A stretch of 39,389 nt of DNA from an uncultured Bacteroidia bacterium (GTDB lineage: Bacteria; Bacteroidota; Bacteroidia; Bacteroidales; UBA932). Made by a program: the position numbers and the translations under genes. The notes below the pieces were generated by a model. It saw only the letters and a list, made by a program, of their open reading frames with translations. It was not told the DNA's origin and made no database searches. Where the stretch lies: positions 1 to 39,389 of the forward strand of contig CADBYT010000019.1 of NCBI GenBank assembly GCA_902798975.1. Direction: 5' to 3'. Positions 25,483 through 33,594 of this stretch are shown here, one piece after another; within the stretch, counting starts at the first letter, position 1; every line of letters begins with the position of its first letter.

Positions 25483-27221
25483 CACGGCTTCCGGAATTCA
25501 CCCCCTTCGGGGACTATACCATTCACCGCTTCATCAAGGCGGGCCTGTTCAACGACAGCTACATCGTGAAGGACGCCCAGGGCACGTCCTTCTTTATGAA
25601 ATTCTTCGACGTGTCGCGCATGCCGGACAAGATGCTGGTGGACGGCGTCGTGGAGGAAATCGTCCACGCCCGCCGCATCTCGCACCCGAGCATCATCCGC
25701 TATGTCGCGGACGGTTCCGGCAAGATCAACGGCAGGGAATTCCAATACCTGATCACGAAATTCTTCGAAGGCAAGCTCCTGTCGGAAGTGCTGCGCGAAG
25801 GGCGCAAGTTCACCGCCGCCGAGGCCAAATCCATCCTCATCCCCATCCTGGAGGGGCTCGTGTACCTGCACGACGATCTGGACCTGAACCACAACGACCT
25901 CACCCCGCGCAACATCCTGCTGGAGTCCACCCCGGACGGCGTCACGCCGAAAATCATCGACCTGGGCCACACCCACGGCGACCTGAACGGTCCCGTTCCC
26001 TTCCCGATGGAGGACCTCAACCTCTTCTTCGTGGCCCCGGAGGCCCTGAAAGACACCTTCAACGAGAAAAGCGACATCTTCTCCCTCGGCGCCATCCTCT
26101 TCAACATGCTCACCGGCCAGGAGCCCTGGCACTGCCACATCGGCCCGCACGACTCCTTCTATTCCCGCAAGATCAGCATCGGACGCGCCCGCCAGAACGC
26201 CCTGGAATATCCAAAAGGCGCCACCTACGATCCCGAACTGGACGCCGTCATCGACGTCTGCCTGGATTTCGACCCGGCACAGCGGCCGGACGCAACCGTC
26301 CTGCTCAAGACCCTCACGGAAGATTTCTCCCCCGCGGAGATCACCCTGAAGGAGGACAGCGCGCCCCAGCCGGACCCGACCCAGGAGCCGGCAAACCAGC
26401 CTCGCGAAGACCAGGTCTCGCTCCAGGCGCAGAAGAACCGCGCCGGACACGGAGGCTTCGCCGACGTGGCGGGCATGGACGCGCTCAAGCAGGAACTGCT
26501 GCGCCGCGTCATCTGGGTCCTCCGGGACAAGGAGAAGGCCGCCAAGTACCGGCTGCTGCCGCCGAACGGCATGTTGCTCTACGGCCCTCCGGGCTGCGGC
26601 AAGACCTTCTTCGCCAAGAAATTCGCCGAGGAATCCGGCTTCAACTACTACCTCGTGAACGGCTCCGACCTCGGCAGCACCTATATCCACGGCACCCAGG
26701 GCAAGATTGCCGATCTCTTCAAGAAGGCCGCCGAGAACGCCCCGTCCGTGATCTGCTTCGACGAATTCGATTCCTTCGTCCCGGCCCGCGGATCCGATTC
26801 AGCGCGGAACCGCGCCGAGGAGGTGAACGAATTCCTCTCCCAGCTGAACAACTGCGCCGAGCGCGGCGTCTTCGTGATCGGCACGACCAACCGCGTCGAC
26901 ATGATCGACCCGGCCGTGCTCCGCAAGGGCCGCATGGACCTGAAATACGAGATTCCGGCTCCGGATCCCGAGACGCGCCGGGCCATGTTCGCGCTGCACC
27001 TGAAGGGCCGCCCCACCACCGAGGACATCGACCTGAACCGCCTCGCCCTCCTGTCCGACGGCTACGCCTCGTCCGACATCGCCTTCGTCGTCAACGAATC
27101 GGCCATGGTGGCGGCACTCGCCGACGAGCCCATCTCGCAGCAGATCCTGGAGGAATCCCTCCGCTGCAATCCTTCTTCCCTGTCAGCCCCCAAACGGCCC
27201 AAAATCGGTTTTGACAACTAA
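25479..27221 (+). CDS. Ser/Thr protein kinase fused to an AAA+ ATPase, with an IGF-type C-terminal tail
   Basis: 580 residues in two enzymatic parts. The kinase (about 10-285) keeps the ATP lysine (MKFF, K41), the catalytic loop NHNDLTPRNIL (D140, N145) and the metal-binding Asp in IIDLGHTH (D161). Its glycine loop is degenerate (KAGLFNDSY). A Pro/Gln/Asp-rich linker (about 290-320) leads to a classical AAA domain (327-560): Walker A GPPGCGKT at 369-376, Walker B VICFDEFDSF from 424, sensor GTTNRVDMIDPA and arginine finger RKGRMD. Its closest fold relatives are FtsH/Cdc48-type ATPases. The C terminus reads PKIGFDN. The stop is 12 bases before clpP. No transmembrane segment is present. The substrate is unknown. 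Confidence 0.9.
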   Translation: MTRLPEFTPFGDYTIHRFIKAGLFNDSYIVKDAQGTSFFMKFFDVSRMPDKMLVDGVVEEIVHARRISHPSIIRYVADGSGKINGREFQYLITKFFEGKLLSEVLREGRKFTAAEAKSILIPILEGLVYLHDDLDLNHNDLTPRNILLESTPDGVTPKIIDLGHTHGDLNGPVPFPMEDLNLFFVAPEALKDTFNEKSDIFSLGAILFNMLTGQEPWHCHIGPHDSFYSRKISIGRARQNALEYPKGATYDPELDAVIDVCLDFDPAQRPDATVLLKTLTEDFSPAEITLKEDSAPQPDPTQEPANQPREDQVSLQAQKNRAGHGGFADVAGMDALKQELLRRVIWVLRDKEKAAKYRLLPPNGMLLYGPPGCGKTFFAKKFAEESGFNYYLVNGSDLGSTYIHGTQGKIADLFKKAAENAPSVICFDEFDSFVPARGSDSARNRAEEVNEFLSQLNNCAERGVFVIGTTNRVDMIDPAVLRKGRMDLKYEIPAPDPETRRAMFALHLKGRPTTEDIDLNRLALLSDGYASSDIAFVVNESAMVAALADEPISQQILEESLRCNPSSLSAPKRPKIGFDN

Positions 27222-27233
27222 TAGCCCACGAAT

Positions 27234-27905
27234 ATGCAAAAGAGTGAATTTGAAAAGTATGCCACCCTCGGCCGCGGCGTCAATTCCATGACCCTGCACG
27301 ACTATCGTTCCGCCCTGGACGCCTACATCAATCCCACCATCATCGAAGAGCGTCCCCTGAACGTGGCCTCGATGGATGTTTTCAGCCGCCTGATGATGGA
27401 TCGCATCATCTTCCTCGGCGTGGCCATCAACGACGATGTCGCCAACATCATTATGGCCCAGCTGCTCTTCCTCTCCTCCACCGACCCGAACAAGGATATC
27501 TCCCTGTATATCAATACACCGGGAGGAAGCGTCTCCAGCGGACTCGCCATCTATGACACCATGCAGCTGGTCCAGCCCGACGTGGCCACCATCTGCACCG
27601 GCATGGCTGCTTCGATGGGCTCCGTGCTGCTCTGCGCCGGCACCCCCGGCAAGCGCTCCGCCCTGCCCCACTCCCGCGTACTTATCCACCAGCCGCTCGG
27701 CGGCGCGGAAGGCCAGGCCTCGGACATCCTGATCGCCGCCAAGGAGATCGAGAAGACCCGCAAGGAGCTCATCTCCATCATCGCCCAGCACAGCGGCCAG
27801 TCCTACGACAAGGTCTTCGCCGACGCCGACCGCGACTACTGGATGAACTCCGAAGAAGCCCTCCAGTACGGTATGATCGACAAGATTTTGAATTTCCGGA
27901 AATAA
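27234..27905 (+). CDS. clpP: ATP-dependent Clp protease proteolytic subunit
   Basis: Serine peptidase that forms the degradation chamber for AAA+ unfoldases. The 223-residue protein has all catalytic features: TGMAASMGSVLL (nucleophile Ser), LPHSRVLIHQPLGG (His) and DADRDYWMNSEEAL (Asp). SLYINTPGGSV is the oxyanion strand. In many Bacteroidota clpP lies between tig and clpX; here it follows the kinase-AAA gene and is followed by the his operon. The his promoter overlaps its last codons. No clpX is present in the window. Confidence 0.97.
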   Translation: MQKSEFEKYATLGRGVNSMTLHDYRSALDAYINPTIIEERPLNVASMDVFSRLMMDRIIFLGVAINDDVANIIMAQLLFLSSTDPNKDISLYINTPGGSVSSGLAIYDTMQLVQPDVATICTGMAASMGSVLLCAGTPGKRSALPHSRVLIHQPLGGAEGQASDILIAAKEIEKTRKELISIIAQHSGQSYDKVFADADRDYWMNSEEALQYGMIDKILNFRK

Positions 27906-27917
27906 TCCATATCTTTG
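27887..27917 (+). promoter_or_regulatory. Promoter of the his operon
   Basis: TTTG at 27887-27890, exactly 19 bases, then TATCTTTG at 27910-27917: a full match to the Bacteroidota consensus. The upstream box lies within the last codons of clpP. Only 7 bases separate the -7 box from the leader peptide ATG. Confidence 0.8.
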
Positions 27918-27924
27918 CGAAAGT

Positions 27925-27966
27925 ATGACCCAACTGCGCGCATATCACCATCACCACCGAATCTGA
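27925..27966 (+). CDS. hisL: Histidine operon leader peptide
   Basis: A 13-codon reading frame, MTQLRAYHHHHRI, with four consecutive His codons (27946-27957) and a TGA at 27964-27966. It lies between a perfect promoter and a terminator in front of hisG. This is the arrangement of ribosome-mediated attenuation: a ribosome short of charged tRNA-His stalls at the His codons and changes the folding of the RNA behind it. The stop codon is directly followed by the GGATCCGG segment of the proposed antiterminator. No Shine-Dalgarno is visible, and the predicted transcription start is at or within a few bases of the ATG. Confidence 0.8.
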   Translation: MTQLRAYHHHHRI

Positions 27967-28039
27967 GGATCCGGTAGGTCGTCGTGTGCGTGCGTGTTGC
28001 GTTGAGAGAGGCTTGCCGGAGATCCGGGAAGCCTTTTTT
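27967..28039 (+). terminator. Transcription attenuator of the his operon (antiterminator and terminator)
   Basis: Terminator: AGGCTT (28009-28014) pairs with AAGCCT (28029-28034) and CCGGA (28016-28020) with TCCGG (28023-28027). There is one G-G mismatch, a small loop and a run of six T at 28034-28039. Alternative: GGATCCGG at 27967-27974, just after the leader stop, can pair with CCGGA...TCC at 28016-28025, breaking the terminator. A further stem of 27936-27945 with 27984-27993 (including G-U pairs) could form when no ribosome is present. The pairing was done by eye, without energy calculation. Confidence 0.75.
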
Positions 28040-28059
28040 ATGTTAGTAGTAAGACAAGT

Positions 28060-28911
28060 ATGATCAGATTAGCCATTCAATCCAAGGGCCGCCTGAACGA
28101 AGACAGCACCGCCCTGCTGCGCGAGATCGGAATCGACATCGACGATTCGCGCCGGAAATTCCTGTCCCAGGCCCCCAACTTCCCCCTGGAACTCCTTTAT
28201 ATGCGCGACGACGACATCCCCGGCGTCGTTTCCAGTGGCACGGCGGGCCTCGGCATCGTCGGCCTCAACGAGGTCGAAGAGCGCGGTTTCGACGTGCAGA
28301 TCGTCAAGAAGCTCGGTTTCGGCGCCTGCCGCATTTCGCTGGCCGTGCCCAAGACCGCGGACTACACCGGCCCGCAGTGGTTCGCCGGCAAGCGCATTGC
28401 CACCTCCTATCCCCGCATCCTGAAGAAATGGCTGGACGAACAGGGCATCCAGGCTCGGATCGAAGTAATCACGGGCTCCGTGGAGATCGCCCCCGCCGCC
28501 GACATCGCCGACGCCATCTTCGACATCGTCTCCTCCGGCGGCACGCTTGTGTCCAACGGCCTGGTGGAGGTGGAGAAAGTATTCTGGTCCGAGGCCGTGC
28601 TTATCTCGAACGGCCAGTTGACCCCCGACCAGCAGGAAACTCTGGACGAGATGCTCTTCCGCATCGATTCGGCCATGGTCAGCCGCCGCAAGAAATACAT
28701 CCTGATGAACCTCCCGCAGGCCTCCGTCGAGGAAGCTACACGCATCCTGCCCGCCATGCGCAGCCCGACCGTGATGCCGCTCGCCGCCGAAGGCTGGTGC
28801 TCCATGCACTCCGTCGTGGACGAAGACGACCTCTGGGACAAAATCAAGCAACTCAAGGCGATCGGCGCCGAGGGCATCCTGATCCTGAATATCGACAAAA
28901 TCATTCCGTAA
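28060..28911 (+). CDS. hisG: ATP phosphoribosyltransferase, long form
   Basis: First enzyme of histidine synthesis: joins ATP and PRPP. The 283-residue length and the C-terminal region from about 205 (KYILMNLPQASVEEATRILP, ending GAEGILILNIDKIIP) show the long form with its own regulatory domain, so no HisZ is needed. Catalytic-domain motifs are IQSKGRLNEDSTALLREIGI, GTAGLGIVGLNEVEERGFD, ATSYPRILKKW and the PRPP-loop region ADIADAIFDIVSSGGTLVSNGL. It is expected to be feedback-inhibited by histidine as well as controlled by the attenuator. The start lies 20 bases after the attenuator T-run. Confidence 0.98.
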   Translation: MIRLAIQSKGRLNEDSTALLREIGIDIDDSRRKFLSQAPNFPLELLYMRDDDIPGVVSSGTAGLGIVGLNEVEERGFDVQIVKKLGFGACRISLAVPKTADYTGPQWFAGKRIATSYPRILKKWLDEQGIQARIEVITGSVEIAPAADIADAIFDIVSSGGTLVSNGLVEVEKVFWSEAVLISNGQLTPDQQETLDEMLFRIDSAMVSRRKKYILMNLPQASVEEATRILPAMRSPTVMPLAAEGWCSMHSVVDEDDLWDKIKQLKAIGAEGILILNIDKIIP

Positions 28912-28914
28912 ACC

Positions 28915-30198
28915 ATGCTGGAAAGCTATATCAATCCGTCCCGGGAGCAGTGGGAGGCGCTCTGCCGCCGTCCCGCAGACAGCAATCCGCTCGTGCGCAG
29001 CCGCGTAGAAGCCATCCTGCAGCGCGTGCGCGAACAGGGCGACGATGCGCTCCGGGCCCTGTCGGAAGAGATCGACGGCCGTCCGCTGGACGCCATCGAA
29101 GTGAGCCCCGAGGAAATCCTCGAAGCGGAAGTGCGCGTGAGCGGCAGCGTCAAGCGCGCCGTGGCGCAGGCCGAAGCCAACATCCGGGTCTTCCACGCAG
29201 CCCAGCAGCCGCGGGAGATCTCCGTGCACACGGCCCCCGGCGTGCGCTGCGTCCAGCGTCCCGTGCCCATCGGACGCGTGGGACTCTATATCCCCGGAGG
29301 CACCGCTCCCCTCTTCTCCACCGTGCTGATGCTCGCCGTGCCGGCGAAGATCGCCAAGTGCCCGGAAGTCGTGCTCTGCACCCCTGCGGGCAAGGATGGG
29401 AAGGTCAACGCGGAAGTGCTCTACACAGCCGCCTACTGCGGTGTGAAGCGGATTTTCAAGCTGGGCGGCGCCCAGGCCATAGCCGCCATGGCCTATGGCA
29501 CGCAGAGCGTCCCGAAGGTCGACAAGATCTTCGGCCCCGGCAACCAATACGTCACCACGGCCAAGCAGCTCCTGTCGGCCGGCACCGTGGCCATCGACAT
29601 GCCTGCCGGGCCGTCCGAGGTGATGGTCGTCACGGACGGCTCGTCGCCGGCCTCCTTCGCCGCCGCGGACCTGCTCTCGCAGGCCGAGCACGGCGTGGAC
29701 AGCCAGGTCATGCTGGTCTGCACCGATACGCAGACGGCCGACGCCGTCCGTGAAGAAGTGGAGCGGCAGACCCGCGAGCTGCCCCGCGCGGACTTCGTGC
29801 GGCAGGCGCTCGAGAAGAGCCGCTGCGTCGTTTTCTCCGACGAGGAGGACCGCATCGCCTTCGCGAATGCCTACGCCCCGGAACACCTCATCCTCGCCGT
29901 CCGCGACCCGTGGGCGTTCGCGGAGCGCATCACGGCGGCCGGCAGCGTCTTCGTGGGCGCCTGGACTCCGGAAAGTGCGGGCGACTACGCCTCCGGCACC
30001 AACCATACCCTGCCCACCTGCGGCTGGGCCCGCTCCTTCAGCGGGGTCAACCTGGACAGTTATTACCGCAAGATGACCCTGCAGGAACTCACCCCGGGGG
30101 GCCTGCGCGACCTCTCGGCAACCATCGTCACGATGGCTGAAGCGGAGGGCCTCCAGGCCCATGCCAACGCCGTCAAAATCCGTCTCGCAGATGAATAA
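28915..30198 (+). CDS. hisD: Histidinol dehydrogenase
   Basis: Zinc enzyme that oxidises histidinol to histidine in two NAD-dependent steps. The 427-residue protein contains VGLYIPGGTAPLFSTVLMLA, GGAQAIAAMAYGTQSVPKVD, FGPGNQYVTTAKQ, DMPAGPSEVMVV and LSQAEHGVDSQ, which contains the zinc/base-region Glu and His. NHTLPTCGWARSFSGVNLDS contains the C-terminal zinc His region. It begins 3 bases after hisG and overlaps hisC by 8 bases. Confidence 0.98.
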   Translation: MLESYINPSREQWEALCRRPADSNPLVRSRVEAILQRVREQGDDALRALSEEIDGRPLDAIEVSPEEILEAEVRVSGSVKRAVAQAEANIRVFHAAQQPREISVHTAPGVRCVQRPVPIGRVGLYIPGGTAPLFSTVLMLAVPAKIAKCPEVVLCTPAGKDGKVNAEVLYTAAYCGVKRIFKLGGAQAIAAMAYGTQSVPKVDKIFGPGNQYVTTAKQLLSAGTVAIDMPAGPSEVMVVTDGSSPASFAAADLLSQAEHGVDSQVMLVCTDTQTADAVREEVERQTRELPRADFVRQALEKSRCVVFSDEEDRIAFANAYAPEHLILAVRDPWAFAERITAAGSVFVGAWTPESAGDYASGTNHTLPTCGWARSFSGVNLDSYYRKMTLQELTPGGLRDLSATIVTMAEAEGLQAHANAVKIRLADE

Positions 30199-31237
30199 GA
30201 TCGAAGCGCTCGTACGTCCCAACATCCGCGCCCTCTGCCCGTACAGCACGGCGCGCGACGAATACCAGGGGGCCCTCGGCATCTTCCTGGATGCCAACGA
30301 AAGCCCCTATCCTACGGGCTGGAACCGTTATCCGGATCCGCACCAGAAGGCCCTCAAGGCCAAGCTGGCCGCCATCAAGGGCGTCCCGGCGGAATGTCTG
30401 TTCCTCGGCAACGGCAGCGACGAAGCCATCGACCTGATGTTCCGCATCTTCTGCACGCCGGGGGTGGACAACGCCGTCGCGATCGATCCCAGCTACGGCA
30501 TGTACAACGTGGCCGCCGACATCAACGACATCGAGATGCGGCGCATTCCGCTCGGGGCGGAGTTCTCTCTCCCGGCAGAAGAACTGCTCGCCGCGGCGGA
30601 TGCGCACACCAAACTGCTTTTCCTCTGCAGTCCCAACAATCCTTCGGGAAATGCCTTCCCGACGGAGGCGTTGGAATCGCTGATCCGACGTTTCCCCGGC
30701 ATCGTGGTGCTGGACGAGGCCTATGCCGACTTCAGCGCCAAGGGCAGCCTGCGCGGCCGCCTGGCCGAATTCCCCAACCTCGTCATCTTCCAGACGCTGT
30801 CCAAGGCCTACGGGCTCGCGGGACTGCGCCTGGGCATGGCCTTCGCCAGCCCCTACATCATCCGGCTGATGTCCATGGTCAAATATCCCTACAACATCAA
30901 CCAGTCCACCCAGCAGCTCGTTTCCGAGGCGCTGGACCGCCCGATCGACGCGCAGGTGGCCGAGATTATCGCACAGCGCGCCCGCGTGGCGACTGCCCTC
31001 CCCGCCTTCGCTTTCGTGCGCCGCGTGTATCCGAGCGACGCCAATTTCCTGCTGGTGCAGGTGGACGATGCGGACGCACTCTATGCGCACCTGATCGCCG
31101 ACGGCATCATCGTGCGCAACCGCAACCGCGTGACCGGCTGCGCGGGCTGCCTGCGCATCACCATCGGACTCACGTCCGAGAACGACCGACTCCTTCAATC
31201 TCTCCAAGCTTATGAAAAAGGCGATATTCATCGATAG
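30191..31237 (+). CDS. hisC: Histidinol-phosphate aminotransferase
   Basis: PLP aminotransferase converting imidazole acetol phosphate to histidinol phosphate. The start at 30191 (MNKIEALVRPNIRALCPYST) overlaps the hisD stop by 8 bases; a start at 30161 would overlap further and adds non-homologous sequence. Motifs: FLDANESPYP, LFLGNGSDEAIDLMFR, SPNNPSGNAFP, VVLDEAYADFS and the PLP lysine in FQTLSKAYGLAGLRLG. The 348-residue length is normal. Its end overlaps hisB by 26 bases. Confidence 0.97.
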   Translation: MNKIEALVRPNIRALCPYSTARDEYQGALGIFLDANESPYPTGWNRYPDPHQKALKAKLAAIKGVPAECLFLGNGSDEAIDLMFRIFCTPGVDNAVAIDPSYGMYNVAADINDIEMRRIPLGAEFSLPAEELLAAADAHTKLLFLCSPNNPSGNAFPTEALESLIRRFPGIVVLDEAYADFSAKGSLRGRLAEFPNLVIFQTLSKAYGLAGLRLGMAFASPYIIRLMSMVKYPYNINQSTQQLVSEALDRPIDAQVAEIIAQRARVATALPAFAFVRRVYPSDANFLLVQVDDADALYAHLIADGIIVRNRNRVTGCAGCLRITIGLTSENDRLLQSLQAYEKGDIHR

Positions 31238-32270
31238 GGACGGCACCCTGCTGTGCGAACCCACCGACGAGCAGATCGACGCCCTGGACAAGGTCGTCTT
31301 CGTGCCCGGCGCCATCTCCGGCCTGAAGGCCCTCACGGGTCTGGGCTACGAGCTCGTCATGGCCTCCAACCAGGACGGACTCGGCACGCCCGCCTTTCCG
31401 GAAGAGGACTTCCTGCCGGCCCAGAACCTGCTGCTGCACACCCTGGAGGGCGAAGGCATCGTCTTCGACGACATCCTGATCGACCCGTCCTTCCCGGCGG
31501 ACAAGTCCCCCAACCGCAAGCCCGGCACGGGCATGTTCGGCAAGTACCTGGACGGTTCCTATGACCTCGCCGCGAGCTGGGTCGTCGGGGACCGCGAGAC
31601 GGACCGCCAGCTGGCGGAAAACCTCGGCGCACAGGCGCTCCTGGTGAGCGAAAAGAGCTGGGCCGAGATCGCCGAGACCATACGCAGCAGCGCGCGCAGC
31701 GCCACCGTGGCCCGCAAGACGAAGGAGACGGACATCTACGTCCGCGTGGACCTGGACGGCAAAGGCCCGTCCGGCGTGGACACCGGTCTGAAGTTCTTCG
31801 ACCACATGCTCTCGCAGCTGATCACCCACGGCGGCATCGCCCTGGACATCCGCTGTAAAGGCGACCTGGAGGTGGACGAACACCACACCATCGAGGACGT
31901 GGGCATCGCCCTCGGAGAGGCCCTGCGGCAGGCACTGGGCGACAAGCGCGGCATCGACCGGTACGGCTTCGCCCTGCCCATGGACGAGAGCCGAGCCATC
32001 GTGCTGCTGGATTTCGGCGGACGGAGCGAACTCGTCTGGGACGTTCCGTTCACCCGCGAATATGTGGGCGACGTGCCCACGGAAATGTTCAAGCATTTCT
32101 TCAAGTCACTTTCCGACGCCATGCGCGCCAACCTGTACGTGCAGGCGCGCGGCGAGAACAACCACCACCTGGCCGAGGCCGTCTTCAAGGCGTTCGCCCG
32201 CTCGCTGAAGCAAGCCGTGCGGCGCGACGTGTTCAGCTACGATTTACCTTCAAGCAAAGGATTGCTATGA
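31212..32270 (+). CDS. hisB: Bifunctional histidinol-phosphatase / imidazoleglycerol-phosphate dehydratase
   Basis: Two enzymes in one chain. Residues 1-165 are a HAD phosphatase: IDRDGTLLCEPTDEQ (motif I), a NRKPGTGMFGKYL segment and VVGDRETDRQLAENLGAQ (motif IV). Residues about 170-352 are the dehydratase: RVDLDGKGPSGVDTGLKFFD, HMLSQLITHGGI, DEHHTIEDVGIALGEAL, and near the end RGENNHHLAEAVFKAFARSL, with the His-rich metal ligands. The fusion is common in Gammaproteobacteria and Bacteroidota. Overlaps: 26 bases with hisC and 4 bases (ATGA) with hisH. Confidence 0.98.
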   Translation: MKKAIFIDRDGTLLCEPTDEQIDALDKVVFVPGAISGLKALTGLGYELVMASNQDGLGTPAFPEEDFLPAQNLLLHTLEGEGIVFDDILIDPSFPADKSPNRKPGTGMFGKYLDGSYDLAASWVVGDRETDRQLAENLGAQALLVSEKSWAEIAETIRSSARSATVARKTKETDIYVRVDLDGKGPSGVDTGLKFFDHMLSQLITHGGIALDIRCKGDLEVDEHHTIEDVGIALGEALRQALGDKRGIDRYGFALPMDESRAIVLLDFGGRSELVWDVPFTREYVGDVPTEMFKHFFKSLSDAMRANLYVQARGENNHHLAEAVFKAFARSLKQAVRRDVFSYDLPSSKGLL

Positions 32271-32854
32271 TCGCCATCATCGACTACGACGCCGGCAACA
32301 TCCGCTCGGTCGGCAACGCCCTGCAGCGCCTGGGCGCGGAATACGAGCTCACGGCGGATCCCGCGAGGATACTCGCGGCCGACAAGGTCATCCTGCCCGG
32401 CGTGGGCAACGCCGCCGAGGCGATGGCCAACCTGCAGGCGCGCGGTCTCTGCTCCCTCGTCAGGAGCCTGCGCCGGCCGGTGCTGGGCATCTGTGTGGGC
32501 ATGCAGCTGATGTGCCGCGACTCCGAGGAGGGGCCGACGCAGTGCCTGGGCATTTTCGACGCCCATGTGCGCCGTTTCCTGGAGACGCCCGGCGCCAAGG
32601 TCCCCCACATGGGCTGGAACGCCCTGGGCAACCTGGACAGCAAGCTGTTCAAAGGCCTGGAAGGCGGCAGTTTCGTCTATTTCGTGCATTCCTACTACCC
32701 GGAGCTTTGTCCCGATACCATCGCGACCTGCCGGCACGGAGAGCGCCTGTTCAGCGCAGCGCTCAAATATGAAAACTTCTACGGTACGCAGTTTCATCCC
32801 GAGAAGAGCGGCTCCGTCGGGGCGGCCATTCTCCAGAATTTCCTCGCCTTATGA
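32267..32854 (+). CDS. hisH: Imidazole glycerol phosphate synthase, glutaminase subunit
   Basis: Releases ammonia from glutamine for HisF. It is a class I amidotransferase of 195 residues: the nucleophile Cys is in VLGICVGMQLMCRDSEEG near residue 78. The His and Glu of the triad lie in FYGTQFHPEKSGSVGAAIL near the end. The N terminus, IAIIDYDAGNIRSVGNAL, is typical. It overlaps hisB and hisA by 4 bases each. Confidence 0.97.
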   Translation: MIAIIDYDAGNIRSVGNALQRLGAEYELTADPARILAADKVILPGVGNAAEAMANLQARGLCSLVRSLRRPVLGICVGMQLMCRDSEEGPTQCLGIFDAHVRRFLETPGAKVPHMGWNALGNLDSKLFKGLEGGSFVYFVHSYYPELCPDTIATCRHGERLFSAALKYENFYGTQFHPEKSGSVGAAILQNFLAL

Positions 32855-33594
32855 TCAAGATCATCCCTGCCATCGACCTCATCGACGGACGCTGCGTGCG
32901 CCTGACGCGCGGTGACTATCTCCAGAAGAAAGTTTATGACGCCTCCCCCGTCGACATGGCACGCAGCTATGCCGACTGCGGCGTGGAGCGCATCCACGTC
33001 GTGGACCTGGACGGCGCCAAGGCCGGCGAACCGCATAACCTCCGCACCCTCGAAGCCATCGCTTCGGCGGTGTCCTGCGAGATCGAGTGGGGTGGCGGCC
33101 TCGGCAGCGACCAGGCACTCCGGGGGGCCTTTGACGCCGGCGCCACCCATGCCATCATCGGTAGCGCCGCCGTGCTGCGCCCGGATCAGTTCGCCACCTG
33201 GCTCAAGCAGTACGGTGCCCGGATGATTCTCGGCGCCGACGTGCGGGACGACCGCGTCGCCATCTCGGGCTGGCAGGATTCTTCTCCGCTGGGCATCGAG
33301 GATGTCATCTCCCAGTTCGCACCCATGGGCCTGCAGGAGTGCATCGTCACGGAGATTTCCCGCGACGGGACGCTGGAAGGCCCTGCTGCCTCCCTCTACG
33401 TACGCCTGCAGCGCCAGTTCCCGTCATTGAGTTTCACGGTGAGCGGCGGCATCTCCTGCATGACGGACATCCACATGCTGGATGCGCTGCACCTGCGCAA
33501 GGTGATTGTGGGCAAGGCCGTTTATGAGAACCATATCAGTCTGGAAGAGATCAAGTCATGGTCGCAAAACGCATCATCCCCTGCCTCGATGTAA
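32851..33594 (+). CDS. hisA: ProFAR isomerase (HisA)
   Basis: TIM-barrel Amadori isomerase of histidine synthesis. In 247 residues the catalytic Asp of the first strand is in IPAIDLIDGRCVRLTRGDY. The second catalytic Asp lies in LGADVRDDRVAISGWQDSS near 130. TEISRDGTLEGPA and the phosphate-binding SGGISCMTDIHML and VIVGKAVYENHI complete the pattern. Its end overlaps the start of hisF by 37 bases, an unusually long overlap, so part of its C-terminal tail is coded by the hisF start region. Confidence 0.97.
   Translation: MIKIIPAIDLIDGRCVRLTRGDYLQKKVYDASPVDMARSYADCGVERIHVVDLDGAKAGEPHNLRTLEAIASAVSCEIEWGGGLGSDQALRGAFDAGATHAIIGSAAVLRPDQFATWLKQYGARMILGADVRDDRVAISGWQDSSPLGIEDVISQFAPMGLQECIVTEISRDGTLEGPAASLYVRLQRQFPSLSFTVSGGISCMTDIHMLDALHLRKVIVGKAVYENHISLEEIKSWSQNASSPASM

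Noticed and set aside
28069-30297. Long minus-strand frame across hisG and hisD
   Set aside because: Antisense to two enzymes with full motif sets; the translation has no recognisable domain and shows Gly/Val/Asp/His bias.
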